Below are positions 1 through 8,710 of a DNA stretch of 64,000 bases, one piece after another. Source of the stretch: Salicibibacter cibi (GTDB lineage: Bacteria; Bacillota; Bacilli; Bacillales; Marinococcaceae); assembly GCF_016495865.1 (NCBI RefSeq), contig NZ_CP054706.1, forward strand, positions 3,224,001 through 3,288,000, written 5' to 3'. Numbering within the stretch: the stretch's first letter is position 1; every line of letters begins with the position of its first letter. Below the pieces are notes generated by a model. It was given only the letters and a program-made list of their open reading frames with translations, ran no database searches and was not told the DNA's origin. The translations under genes were made by a program, and so were the position numbers.

Positions 1-76
1 TCCGATGGACTTACCAGGTGCGATTGAAGCGTATGGGAACGGGATATTGGTTGCGCTTCTTTTCGTTTACTCATGA
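1..76 (+). CDS. C-terminal end of a truncated, probably membrane protein
   Basis: A reading frame is open from the window edge and stops at TGA 74-76. It encodes about 24 residues ending in a hydrophobic run (ILVALLFVYS), as expected for the tail of a membrane protein. The N-terminal part lies outside the window, so the family cannot be named. It could also be a chance open frame. Confidence 0.35.
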   Translation, partial: PMDLPGAIEAYGNGILVALLFVYS

Positions 77-670
77 CGAACACCTTCCTGTTTCATAATT
101 ACCTTATTAAACCTACATTTTTTGATGGGGTTCGTCAAATACACCTATAGCCTCTGCCAAAATTAAAATGAAGCTTTAGAGTAGCGAAACGTTAATGAAA
201 AGCGTGTTCACAAATGATGTCAGAGTACAAACGTTTGAAGCCATGAATCTACAGAATCCAGCATATAATGGCATCATCGTATAGTTATGAAGTATGAAGC
301 CATAAAACAACGCCTGTGTACATTTAATGGCGTCCATGGGCAACAATGACACCATGAAAGTTCCTACGCTTGATTATGATGGCGTCAAAATTGAAAAGAC
401 AAAGGCTTTCGTTCACCATATATTTCCATGAAATTACGCGTGCCCTGCTCAGAAGAAAACCACGCCAAATGACGGCCAATCACCGAATTTGAACATTGAC
501 AGATGAAGACACATGTCCATCATTTTACTTTAACGGAAAAAAGGACGATAAATGTCATTAGGTTTTAAACTGTCATGGCTGGGATTTATGATTTTGGCAT
601 TGGCACCTATAAAAAAAGCCAAGCCCAATCATTTGAGCTCGACCTTTCGCAACCATTTATGTTTTAGGAG
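77..670. other. Long intergenic region, non-coding, with three hairpins
   Basis: No convincing gene is seen in this AT-rich stretch. It carries a run of three similar hairpins (237-386), listed separately. The remainder shows scattered short repeats of CCATGAA and ATGGCGTC type only. Confidence 0.5.
237..386. repeat. Three degenerate hairpin units spaced 52-59 bp
   Basis: Three units begin with GAAGCCAT (237), GAAGCCAT (296) and GACACCAT (348). Each is followed about 23 bases later by an inverted partner, ATGGCATC (268), ATGGCGTC (327) and ATGGCGTC (379). Each unit can therefore fold into a stem of about 8 bp. The spacing of 52-59 bp resembles the 52 bp period of the hairpin family at 13864 and 51475, although the stem sequence differs. 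Confidence 0.5.
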
Positions 671-1651
671 TTAGGACTCCACTTCCAAAATAATTTTTCC
701 TTTCGTTTTTCTGGATTCCATGAGCTCATGCACACGCGCGGCCTCTTCCAGAGGAAACGTATGGCCAATCTGCAGCTCTAGCTCTCCCTTTTGCAAATGG
801 GTGAACAACGTTTCCAAACTAGCCTGCATTAACGCTTGCCTTCGCATGATTTGCGGCAAAAAGAAACCGATAACGGATTGATTTTTTTCCATAAGCCGAC
901 CGGCATTAAGTTTGCTTTGTTCGCCACTCGCAGAACCGAAGATAACGAGGCGTCCGAAGCGGCCGAGCACCCGAAGTGTTTTCTCGAAAACATCCCCTCC
1001 GGCCATTTCCATGGCGACATCCACACCTTTGCCGTCCGTTGCTTCAAGGACTTCTTTTTCCCAGCCTGCTTCGGTATAATTGATGCCTACATCAGCACCC
1101 AATCGCTTAGCGTCCGTCAACTTTTCTTCCGTGCTTGCCGTCGCAATTACTTTGTCCGCTCCATGCAGTTTGGCCAGTTGCACAGCGATGCTGCCGACAC
1201 CACCCGCTGCCGCGTGGACAAGAACAGTCTCCCCTTCTGCCAATTGCCCCATCGTTATCAACACGTGATACGCGCTTAACCCTTGTAAAGGCAAGGCGGC
1301 TGCAGTGGAGAAATCCAATGTGTCCCCGATTGGGATTAACCCACGCTCATCCGCGGTTACATATTCGGCATATGCCCCCGATCCTGTCATTGTAACGACA
1401 CGGGCGCCCGGCTTCACACTTGTCACTTCGGGGCCGACTTCCTGTACAACACCTGCCAATTCTGCTCCGGGGATAAACGGAAGCGGTGTAGGAACAACAT
1501 ATTGTCCCCTCCGTCGTGCAGTGTCCGCATAATTGACACCGACGCGATGAACGGCAATTAAGACTTCGCGGCCTTCCGGTATTGGCCGCTCTACATTCAC
1601 TGTTTCCAATACTTCCGGCCCGCCATAGTTCGAGAATTGAACTGCTTTCAT
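671..1651 (-). CDS. Quinone oxidoreductase / zinc-independent MDR family enzyme
   Basis: This 326-residue protein belongs to the medium-chain dehydrogenase/reductase family, quinone reductase branch (NADPH:quinone or enoyl reductase type, cytoplasmic). The N-terminal GroES-like domain covers about residues 1-125. The Rossmann domain carries AAAGGVG at 147-153, the usual NADPH motif of this branch. The cysteine cluster of zinc alcohol dehydrogenases is absent. It is the last gene of a four-gene minus-strand run (SDR, TetR, SDR, this gene) with gaps of 13-23 bp, so it is probably co-transcribed and controlled by the TetR protein. The true substrate cannot be read from the sequence. Confidence 0.88.
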   Translation of the reverse strand: MKAVQFSNYGGPEVLETVNVERPIPEGREVLIAVHRVGVNYADTARRRGQYVVPTPLPFIPGAELAGVVQEVGPEVTSVKPGARVVTMTGSGAYAEYVTADERGLIPIGDTLDFSTAAALPLQGLSAYHVLITMGQLAEGETVLVHAAAGGVGSIAVQLAKLHGADKVIATASTEEKLTDAKRLGADVGINYTEAGWEKEVLEATDGKGVDVAMEMAGGDVFEKTLRVLGRFGRLVIFGSASGEQSKLNAGRLMEKNQSVIGFFLPQIMRRQALMQASLETLFTHLQKGELELQIGHTFPLEEAARVHELMESRKTKGKIILEVES

Positions 1652-1674
1652 TTTATCACTCTCGCCTTTCCGAA

Positions 1675-2433
1675 TTATTTAATGAGCCAACCGCCATCGG
1701 CAAGAACATCCGAACCGACCATATACGATGCTTCCGTTGAAGCAACAAACGCAATGATATTGGCTATTTCTGCTGACTGCCCCACTCGTTTTAACGCCGT
1801 ATTCCGTTCAATTGCTTTGGAAAACCGTTCATTCGTCAACGCATCTTCGGTCAACGGCGTTTCCACAAATCCCGGAGACACTGAATTTACCCGAATACCA
1901 TACGGCGCAAGTTCGAGGGCAAGTGCTTTTGTGAAATTTAGCGCTCCCGCTTTCGCCGAACTGTAATGGGGAATCTGCGCACCTGCTTGATGGCCGGATA
2001 ACGAAGCCACATTCACAATCGCGCGCGGCCGACGATTTGTTTCTTTTTCCGCTTGTTTGATCATTAAAGCGCCGAGTGCCTGCGAAGAAAGAAAAACGCT
2101 TTTCAAATTCACCTCCTGCATGGCATCCCAATCTTCCTCCGCCGTTTCCATAATCGGGGAATGCTTAGATCCGCCAACGCCATTGATCAACACGTCCAAT
2201 GTTTCACATTCCTCTTCTACAAAAGAGACGAGTTTATCTACCTCTTCCTTTTTCGTCACATCGGCGGGAAAAATGGCCGCCCCCGGCACTTTCGTTGCCA
2301 CATGCTGTAATTTCTCTTTCGTCCGGCCCACGAGAATCACTTTTGCCCCTTCATTGGCAAGCCGAACGGCTGTCTCTTCCCCAATGCCACTCCCTGCACC
2401 TGTTATCAAGGCCGTCATATCTTTAAATCTCAT
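1675..2433 (-). CDS. SDR family oxidoreductase
   Basis: A classical short-chain dehydrogenase/reductase of 252 residues. The cofactor motif TGAGSGIG lies at 11-18. The catalytic Ser144, Tyr157 and Lys161 are all in place, and the C-terminus has the usual ADGGW ending. It probably oxidises or reduces a hydroxy or keto group with NAD(P) in the cytoplasm. It lies 13 bp after the TetR gene and 23 bp before the quinone reductase on the same strand, which fits one operon for a ketone, alcohol or acyl substrate. The substrate is unknown. Confidence 0.9.
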   Translation of the reverse strand: MRFKDMTALITGAGSGIGEETAVRLANEGAKVILVGRTKEKLQHVATKVPGAAIFPADVTKKEEVDKLVSFVEEECETLDVLINGVGGSKHSPIMETAEEDWDAMQEVNLKSVFLSSQALGALMIKQAEKETNRRPRAIVNVASLSGHQAGAQIPHYSSAKAGALNFTKALALELAPYGIRVNSVSPGFVETPLTEDALTNERFSKAIERNTALKRVGQSAEIANIIAFVASTEASYMVGSDVLADGGWLIK

Positions 2434-2446
2434 TGTGCCCTCTCCT

Positions 2447-3010
2447 TCACGATTGAATGCCGCGCAACACCATATCGACGAAAACGCCCGCTACTTCTTC
2501 ATCGCTGTACTTCCCCTCAGGGTTAAACCATTGATAACTCCAATTTATTACTCCAAGGATCGCGAGCGTAACGATGGGCGGGTTCAGATCACTGCGAAAT
2601 TCTTGTGCTGCAATTCCCGCTCGGACAATCTCTTCGGCCCGCTCTCTTACTTGATTGCGCTTGCGTGCAATTTCCGTGTAACTCTCTGCACTCACATGAC
2701 GCATTTCCCGAAAAATAATATTGGCGCTTGAGCGATGATGTTTTATTTTCATGACCATTAAGTAGACAACACCGACGAGTTTATCCCTATTACTTTTTGT
2801 TTCATCTTCAGAGAGTTCTTCAATATTCCGAACCAACTCATCGATGTAATCAAAATGGATCTCGGTTAATAATTCTTCTTTACTGGAAAAATAGTAATAG
2901 AACGTTCCTTTGGTGACGTCCAGCGAACGAACGATATCCTGAATGGATGTTTCTTTAAATCCTTTTTCCCCAAATAATTGAATGCTTGCTTTCTTTATTT
3001 TTTCTCTCAT
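2447..3010 (-). CDS. TetR/AcrR family transcriptional regulator
   Basis: A 187-residue TetR-type repressor. The N-terminal helix-turn-helix spans about residues 5-50 and contains the typical GFKETSIQDIVRSLDVTKGT stretch. The rest is a helical ligand-binding domain as in the FadR/AcrR-like members found beside fatty-acid or ketone metabolism genes. It sits inside the operon, 13 bp after one SDR gene and 13 bp before the other. It probably represses the operon from the palindrome at 3896-3913, upstream of the first gene. The ligand is not predictable. Confidence 0.9.
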   Translation of the reverse strand: MREKIKKASIQLFGEKGFKETSIQDIVRSLDVTKGTFYYYFSSKEELLTEIHFDYIDELVRNIEELSEDETKSNRDKLVGVVYLMVMKIKHHRSSANIIFREMRHVSAESYTEIARKRNQVRERAEEIVRAGIAAQEFRSDLNPPIVTLAILGVINWSYQWFNPEGKYSDEEVAGVFVDMVLRGIQS

Positions 3011-3023
3011 TTTTCAGCCCTCG

Positions 3024-3800
3024 CTACATCAAACTCGTCCCTCCGTCAACAACGACGACATCTCCGGTTATATACTTCGAAGCGTCGGATGCAAGAAAAA
3101 GGGTGGCTCCTTTCAAATCGTCATCTCCGCCAAAACGGCGTAACGGTGTAAACGTCAGCATTGCTTGGCTGTTTTTGTCCATCAATTCCTTTGACATTTT
3201 CGTCTTAAACCAGCCCGGGGCAATGGCGTTGACGTTAATATTATGACGCCCCCATTTTACGGCTAAATCTTTCGTGAAGTTAATGACCGCGCCTTTGCTC
3301 GTATTATAAGGAATCGTATCCATCATTTCCGGCATCGAACTTTTCAGTGCCGCGACCGATGAAATGTTAATAATTCGTCCTCCCCCTTGTTCAATCATCA
3401 CTCGGCCGACCGCCTGACTCATGAGAAAGGTGCCGGTGATGTTGACATTGATCACCTTTTGCCAAGCTTCCAACGGCACGTCAACAACCGCCGCTCCCCA
3501 AGTTGCGCCGCTGTTATTGATCAAAATATCAATAGACCCGAACGTCTCCTTCGTTTTGGCAACGAGATTATCCACGTCTTCTTGTTTGGTTACATCGCAT
3601 TGCAGTGCCAACGTTTCAATTCCATATTCCTCTTTCAATTCTTCGGCGACTTCTTCACACGATGCCTTTTTCCGTGAACCAAGCACAACGTTAGCCCCGG
3701 CTTCTGCCATCGTTTCGGCGAACTGTGCACCGAGTCCCCGACCGCCACCGGTAACAATGGCTGTTTTTCCTTTGATATTAAAAAGATCCAATAGACTCAT
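3024..3800 (-). CDS. SDR family oxidoreductase (gluconate 5-dehydrogenase-like)
   Basis: The first gene of the operon, 258 residues. It is a classical SDR with cofactor motif TGGGRGLG at 17-24, the NNSGA motif at 95-99, a catalytic Ser at 147-148, Tyr165 and Lys169. The overall pattern resembles the gluconate 5-dehydrogenase / 3-oxoacyl-ACP reductase-like group, but such similarity does not fix the substrate. The upstream region holds the putative TetR operator about 96 bp from the start, so this promoter probably drives all four genes. Confidence 0.9.
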   Translation of the reverse strand: MSLLDLFNIKGKTAIVTGGGRGLGAQFAETMAEAGANVVLGSRKKASCEEVAEELKEEYGIETLALQCDVTKQEDVDNLVAKTKETFGSIDILINNSGATWGAAVVDVPLEAWQKVINVNITGTFLMSQAVGRVMIEQGGGRIINISSVAALKSSMPEMMDTIPYNTSKGAVINFTKDLAVKWGRHNINVNAIAPGWFKTKMSKELMDKNSQAMLTFTPLRRFGGDDDLKGATLFLASDASKYITGDVVVVDGGTSLM

Positions 3801-3895
3801 TAGATAGCCTCCCGTTACTGATTTTTCTCGCGTGATCGCGGAGCCTTACTGAGCATACAATGTACATTCGGCTGTAAATTCTGAACCTTTTTCTT

Positions 3896-3913
3896 ATACT
3901 AACCATTTAGTAT
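3896..3913. promoter_or_regulatory. Palindromic operator, probably for the TetR regulator
   Basis: ATACTAA at 3896-3902 and its inverted copy TTAGTAT at 3907-3913 flank a 4 bp centre. The site lies upstream of the four-gene minus-strand operon that encodes a TetR repressor. Length and symmetry fit a TetR-family operator. Binding by this regulator is an inference. Confidence 0.6.
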
Positions 3914-4084
3914 GCAAATATTATAACATAAAAATGGTATTATTAAATAAAAATTATCGATTGTATCAAAAAAGAAAAGAATGCTTTGCGTGTCAGGGTT
4001 TGAAAAAAGAATCTGGTTGCAGGCAAAGCATTAACTCTGAAGGGCGCATATGGCTATAAGTTTTTTAAACGGCGGGTATCCCGA

Positions 4085-4459
4085 TCATGATGCTTCATTT
4101 TTTTCTATCCCTGAGAAATCAACATCCAGAAGCCGAAGCTGACGATCAACAAAATCAAAACGATCCTTGGTTTCGTTAAAGCGAGTATTCATTTCTTTCC
4201 TAGCCCCTATTTGACCATCGGTCAACACTTTTTGGCCAACTTTCAATTCTTCGATGTTTCCATCCATTCTATTCGTTCTCTCATCTATCGAATTAATTCT
4301 TCCGTCCATCGAGGTCGTTCTTTCTTCCATACGAGCTTGGCCTGATTTTAGACCTTGAATATCTTCATTCATTCGCCCATATGAAGTTTTTAACTCCGTA
4401 ATATCTTGGTCCATTCCATCCAATTTCGTGAAAATTTGCTCTAACCTTTCATCGCTCAT
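4085..4459 (-). CDS. Coiled-coil hypothetical protein
   Basis: A 124-residue soluble, strongly charged protein with no signal peptide. It shows repeated heptad-like segments such as ARMEERTTSMDGRINSIDER and NRMDGNIEELKVGQ, so most of it should form a long coiled coil. Similar small coiled-coil proteins are common as hypothetical proteins in Bacillaceae, with no known role. It stands alone, between the SDR operon and a MITE. A C-rich run (cccctccccccc) just upstream contains the ribosome binding region. Confidence 0.65.
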   Translation of the reverse strand: MSDERLEQIFTKLDGMDQDITELKTSYGRMNEDIQGLKSGQARMEERTTSMDGRINSIDERTNRMDGNIEELKVGQKVLTDGQIGARKEMNTRFNETKDRFDFVDRQLRLLDVDFSGIEKNEAS

Positions 4460-4565
4460 CGCTATCCACCCCTCCCCCCCAATCCGTTTTTCTAATAGCT
4501 CACCTCAATAATACCCGAACTTATATTCTGTTTCAATTGAAATTCGACCTACATACAATTAATAT

Positions 4566-4852
4566 GGGGACTGCTGAATAACGGAAAAAGACTGGCACAT
4601 AAGCATTTTCCGTTGGTGTTGTCAAAGCTGGATGCAAGGAAATCCATCCTATAAGCAACAAAACCCTTGCACTTCTGGCAACGTACGGAGGGACGGTGCT
4701 GCAATGGCGAGACTCCAGTGGAAAAACGGACGCGTCAAGCCCCCGAAGCGCCGGTTTTGCGCGAGGAGGCTTGACCGTTCGTCCGCGGAAAGCGAAGCCA
4801 TGGAAGCGGCATCCCGGTTTCAGCTGATAACTGCAAGTTGTTCAGCAATCCC
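4566..4852 (+). mobile_element. Family A MITE, copy 1 (287 bp)
   Basis: A non-coding element with imperfect terminal inverted repeats: GGGACTGCTGAATAAC at the left and the complement of GGGATTGCTGAACAAC at the right. It is flanked by a 6 bp duplication TAATAT at 4560-4565 and 4853-4858. A GC-rich centre contains a long inverted repeat (ACGGACGCGTCAAGCC against GGCTTGACCGTTCGTCCG). Full copies also lie at 17923, 23461, 48259 and 58654. Open frames inside it are artefacts. Confidence 0.88.
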
Positions 4853-4936
4853 TAATATAGCTCGATTAATAAAAACTCCTATACAGCATTAGTTACTCAC
4901 CGCCTTCCCGGATTGATCGTTCTACACCACCCACAC

Positions 4937-6106
4937 TTATTTAATAATCCAATCCATTCTGCTGGAAAGGAGCTTTCTGTCCAACACTTGCGTCAAATTA
5001 AATACTTGGAGATCAAAATATGGGCTTTTGTGGCCAGAATAATCTTTCCAATTTTCCGCTACAAATTTTAAATCTTCTGCTTTAATCAAGGCTACTCCTG
5101 TATCGCCCTCGGAAAAAACCTTCAATTTTTGTGCTTGTGTAGCCGCTTCCGGTGAAAAATCATGAGCGATAATTACAAACATCGAAACCTTCGTTTTTTC
5201 CGATCTAATATAGCTTAAAAACTGCTCGACATGTTCTTCTGGAAACGTATACGGCTTTTCTGTACTTTTGTTGTCCCATAAGAGGGAGGTTTTGGCATCC
5301 ATTTTGATTTTTCCATCCGCATGTTTAGATCCCGGCATTTCTTCAATCTGCAGCCCCAATTTCTTTTCAAACAAGTACTTTGTCCCTTCTTCGAAATATT
5401 TCTCTACATTCACATCTTTATCTATGACTTTATTTGTCCGCAGCGATTTATAATTTCTCGAAGCCAATTCTTCGAAAAAATCATAATATATGGAGCGCTC
5501 ATCTGTTGGATCCGAATCTACCCGCACGGTTATATTTTCAAAGTAGTCGATTATATTTTGTACTTTATCTTCCTTCGTTCCGCTTATATTAACACCCTCC
5601 AACGTTCTCAGAAATTGTGTCAAATCCGAACTACTAAGATGGGCTAATGCCTGCGAAGGAAGGATATTATACTTTAATGTTCTTTCGATTAAGTTATCCT
5701 TTTTCCCGCTTACGTTAATATTCATTGATGAGAGTATAGACCGTAGTTGTGAGACATTTAAGTTATTCAACAGTTGGATGTAGGTTTCGTTTCTCAGTTC
5801 TTCTCCCATCTCATACCTGACCACTCTTACAATGTCACTGGGGATGACATAATACGTTTCATCTGACTTAAATCTTAAGACTATACCCCGGAGTTGCAAA
5901 TCTTTTAATGAGTTATCCACATGTCTTGTCGAATGCATTTTGTTTCCTTTTTGGGGAAATCTCTCAATTGTACTTTCCATAAGATAATGGTCACGAATGG
6001 TTAAGCCGAACTCATCGCGAAGCGTATACAAAATGTTTATTTCATGGGCATTTAACGCTTCATCTTTCTTCCATGCTGTATTTAAAACAGCCGTGTACAC
6101 CCTCAT
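4937..6106 (-). CDS. SAP-domain PD-(D/E)XK nuclease-like protein, C-terminal part
   Basis: This 389-residue frame appears to be the main part of a DNA-acting protein. Residues about 20-100 look like a winged-helix region. Two SAP-like helix-extension-helix segments follow at about 117-148 and 158-190. The C-terminal third contains Asp264 followed by the D-N-K of residues 278-280 on a hydrophobic strand, which fits a PD-(D/E)XK nuclease core. No methyltransferase lies nearby. The first ATG overlaps the end of the upstream frame, and that frame reads smoothly into this one if one base is changed near 6130. The gene is therefore probably the 3' part of a frameshifted gene (4937-6455). The nuclease role is an inference. 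Confidence 0.6.
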   Translation of the reverse strand: MRVYTAVLNTAWKKDEALNAHEINILYTLRDEFGLTIRDHYLMESTIERFPQKGNKMHSTRHVDNSLKDLQLRGIVLRFKSDETYYVIPSDIVRVVRYEMGEELRNETYIQLLNNLNVSQLRSILSSMNINVSGKKDNLIERTLKYNILPSQALAHLSSSDLTQFLRTLEGVNISGTKEDKVQNIIDYFENITVRVDSDPTDERSIYYDFFEELASRNYKSLRTNKVIDKDVNVEKYFEEGTKYLFEKKLGLQIEEMPGSKHADGKIKMDAKTSLLWDNKSTEKPYTFPEEHVEQFLSYIRSEKTKVSMFVIIAHDFSPEAATQAQKLKVFSEGDTGVALIKAEDLKFVAENWKDYSGHKSPYFDLQVFNLTQVLDRKLLSSRMDWIIK

Positions 6107-6455
6107 GGCTGTTTGCTCTATTTGCCGACATGTAGCTCTCGTCTTTACTATCCTCCAATATTTGCGCTTGCAATGCTAACACATCTTTATGTAATTGTTT
6201 CTCTGATAAAATATAATTTTCACTACCCAACAAACACTTGAGAATGAGCCGGTTTAACAAAGTTATATCCCGATCAGTCGTTCTAAAATTTAGGTTCCTC
6301 TTCACCCTATCCGTATTCTTGAATTCATCTAAATTTATAATAATAATATCTCGCATTTCTTCTTCATCGCTTAATTTCACATCTTTTAAAAAACTATCTA
6401 CTGTTCTTGTTAGGTACATTTTCGTCATCATTGGCAACACATCTTGCAAATGCAC
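6060..6455 (-). CDS. Probable N-terminal part of the same nuclease-like protein
   Basis: A 131-residue frame, helical and charged, with no family I recognise. It overlaps the start of the 389-residue frame by 47 bp in another phase. In the region of overlap, the +1 frame continues with CRQIEQTAMRVYTAV, which leads directly into the downstream protein, while this frame ends in an unlikely tail (HEGVHGCFKYSMEER). I infer one ancestral gene of about 500 codons broken by a single-base indel near 6130. The alternative is two overlapping genes. A modest ribosome binding site precedes the start. Confidence 0.5.
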   Translation of the reverse strand: MHLQDVLPMMTKMYLTRTVDSFLKDVKLSDEEEMRDIIIINLDEFKNTDRVKRNLNFRTTDRDITLLNRLILKCLLGSENYILSEKQLHKDVLALQAQILEDSKDESYMSANRANSHEGVHGCFKYSMEER

Positions 6456-6578
6456 TGGAAATCAACCCCTTTTACTTCCACGGTAATTTATTACTATTAT
6501 ACTATGCACACAGAAAAAAGAAACCCCGTCGAATCTTGATAGACTCGACGAAGGTTTCATTGTTTCAGAGACTTTTAT

Positions 6579-8060
6579 TTAAACATTCACTTTACTCATG
6601 GAAATACCACATGCTTTAGCTACGCCTTCACCATATGCAGGGTCGGCTTTATAGCAGTTGCCGATGTGTCGGAGCTTAATGAATTCCGGTGCATCTGAAA
6701 TATCACGGGCAGTATTGGCAAATAATAATTCTTTTTGTTCATCGCTCATAAGATTGAACAATTTACCTGGTTGCTCGTAATAATTATCATCATCTTCCCT
6801 GAAGTTATACGCGTATGCATCGCCGCTGATTTCCAAAGGTTCTTCTTTGCGTTCCGGCGTTTCTTCCCATTCATCGTAACTGTTCGGTTCATAAGCAATT
6901 CTACTTCCATAATTACCGTCGACTCGCATAGCACCGTCGCGATGATAGCTGTGAGCCGGGCATTTCGGTGCGTTAACCGGGATTTGATGATGGTTTACAC
7001 CTAAACGGTAACGTTGCGCATCTCCATAGGAAAACAAGCGTCCTTGTAACATTTTATCCGGAGAATAGCCAATACCGGGAACAATATTTGTAGGCGCAAA
7101 AGCAGCTTGCTCTACTTCCGCAAAGTAGTTTTCCGGATTGCGATTGAGCACGAATTCCCCAACCGGAATCAATGGAAAATCTTTCTTATACCATACTTTT
7201 GTAAGGTCAAACGGATTGTAAGGCATGTTTTTAGCTTCTTCTTCCGTCATGACCTGAATGTAGAGCTTCCATTTCGGATAATCGCCATTGTCGATGCTCT
7301 CCAGTAAATCTTTTTGGTTACTCTCACGGTCTTTCCCTATCGTTTCTTCTGCTTCCTGATCGGTTAAATTCTCAATGCCTTGTTGCGACCTGAAATGGAA
7401 CTTCACCCATACTCTTTCATTGTCAGCGTTAATCATACTGTACGCATGGCTTCCAAATCCGTGCATATGACGGAATGATTTAGGGACGCCACGGTCACTC
7501 ATGACAATCGTCACTTGATGGAGTGCCTCCGGTAATGAGCTCCAGAAATCCCATTTGTTTCGATCGCTTCGTTGATTAGTGTATGGGTCACGCTTGACAG
7601 CGTGGTTTAAGTCCGGAAACTTTATTGGATCTCTGTGGAAGAAAACAGGGGTGTTATTACCTACGAGATCCCAGATCCCTTCATCGGTATAAAATTTCAA
7701 AGCAAACCCGCGAATGTCACGTTCATCGTCTGCGGCACCACGTTCACCGGCAACCGTTGAAAAGCGAGCGAACATGTCCGTTTGTTTGCCAACCTCCGAG
7801 AAAATATCCGCTTTTGTGTATTTTGTAATGTCGTGGGTGACTGTAAAGGTACCGTGCGCTCCGGAACCTTTCGCGTGCATCCTCCGTTCCGGAATGACTT
7901 CCCGATCGAAGTTTGCCATTTTTTCAAGAAACCAAAAGTCTTGCATAAGCATCGGGCCGCGTGGTCCCGCTGTTTGGACATTCTGGTTATCGGGAACCGG
8001 ATTCCCAAACGCCGTTGTCAGTTTCCTGTTTTCATTGTTTTTGTTTTCATTTTCGCTCAT
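6579..8060 (-). CDS. katA: Catalase
   Basis: A heme catalase of 493 residues, the usual small-subunit (clade 3) length. It disproportionates hydrogen peroxide to water and oxygen in the cytoplasm. The active-site segment [12 protein letters not shown] at about 59-70 contains the essential His62. Downstream lies [13 protein letters not shown], and the proximal heme tyrosine lies in [14 protein letters not shown]. The gene follows perR on the same strand after a 69 bp gap. It is therefore probably read from the perR promoter and derepressed by peroxide, possibly with its own promoter in the gap. A clear ribosome binding site (GGAGGTG) precedes the ATG. Confidence 0.97.
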   Translation of the reverse strand: MSENENKNNENRKLTTAFGNPVPDNQNVQTAGPRGPMLMQDFWFLEKMANFDREVIPERRMHAKGSGAHGTFTVTHDITKYTKADIFSEVGKQTDMFARFSTVAGERGAADDERDIRGFALKFYTDEGIWDLVGNNTPVFFHRDPIKFPDLNHAVKRDPYTNQRSDRNKWDFWSSLPEALHQVTIVMSDRGVPKSFRHMHGFGSHAYSMINADNERVWVKFHFRSQQGIENLTDQEAEETIGKDRESNQKDLLESIDNGDYPKWKLYIQVMTEEEAKNMPYNPFDLTKVWYKKDFPLIPVGEFVLNRNPENYFAEVEQAAFAPTNIVPGIGYSPDKMLQGRLFSYGDAQRYRLGVNHHQIPVNAPKCPAHSYHRDGAMRVDGNYGSRIAYEPNSYDEWEETPERKEEPLEISGDAYAYNFREDDDNYYEQPGKLFNLMSDEQKELLFANTARDISDAPEFIKLRHIGNCYKADPAYGEGVAKACGISMSKVNV

Positions 8061-8129
8061 GAAAAACGCACCTCCAAATGATTTTTAATAAAAAACAAGC
8101 TGTATGTTAAATGGAATGCTTACTGCCAT

Positions 8130-8540
8130 TCATTTCCCTCGACAGTCCGCACACACCCCCTTTAACACAACATGATGGAAGTTAACAGGCTTATCAACGG
8201 CATAATTCGTCTCTTGAGCGACGGCGTCGAGCCATTCTTTCGGAAGATCCGCATAGACTTCATCGATTTTCCCGCACTCCATGCATGTTATATGATGGTG
8301 GTCCTCGATGTTTGCATCATAACGGCTGGCGTTATCCCCCAATTTTAATTCCGAAATGTACTCCGCATCGACTAAGTAACGAAGCGAATTATAGATTGTG
8401 CCATAAGCAAAGTTTTGACCTCGCTTACGAAGCCGATCCATAATTTCAACCGCTGTCGGATGATCACCCGACTCCCGTATAACTTCATAAACAGCTTGTC
8501 TTTGGGGCGTATGGTAAGCTTTTGCCGACATGTAGTTCAC
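8130..8540 (-). CDS. perR: Peroxide-responsive Fur-family repressor PerR
   Basis: A 136-residue Fur-family metalloregulator. The N-terminal winged helix spans about residues 10-80. The dimerisation domain contains a histidine-rich metal site (IEDHHHITC) and two cysteine pairs, CMEC and CADC, that form the structural zinc site. Its position directly before katA, and a Per-box-like site in its own promoter, point to PerR rather than Fur or Zur. In PerR proteins, metal-catalysed oxidation of iron-binding histidines releases DNA under peroxide stress. The protein probably controls itself and katA. Confidence 0.9.
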   Translation of the reverse strand: MNYMSAKAYHTPQRQAVYEVIRESGDHPTAVEIMDRLRKRGQNFAYGTIYNSLRYLVDAEYISELKLGDNASRYDANIEDHHHITCMECGKIDEVYADLPKEWLDAVAQETNYAVDKPVNFHHVVLKGVCADCRGK

Positions 8541-8557
8541 CCCTTACATATACTAAT

Positions 8558-8572
8558 TTATACTTAGTCTAA
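8558..8572 (-). promoter_or_regulatory. Per box in the perR promoter
   Basis: On the minus strand the site reads TTAGACTAAGTATAA, which matches 12 of 15 positions of the Per box consensus (TTATAATNATTATAA). It overlaps a promoter with TTGACA upstream and TAAATT as a possible -10. The site lies about 18 bp upstream of the perR start, as expected for autoregulation. Confidence 0.65.
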
Positions 8573-8710
8573 ATTTATGTCAAGACATACGCTTTCAATT
8601 TCCAAGCCATAGCTTTGGACTATAATGCATACAAAAAATTGTCATGATCGATTTATACACGAAAAGTGTGATAGTGTTATGATGAGAAAAACAGATTCAG
8701 AGGTGAAAAA

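Noticed and set aside
4632..4892. Open frame of about 86 codons on the + strand (similar frames at 17988, 23400, 48284, 58651)
   Set aside because: It lies in the family A MITE and recurs only because the element recurs. It is rich in Arg/Ser, without a domain or a proper start.
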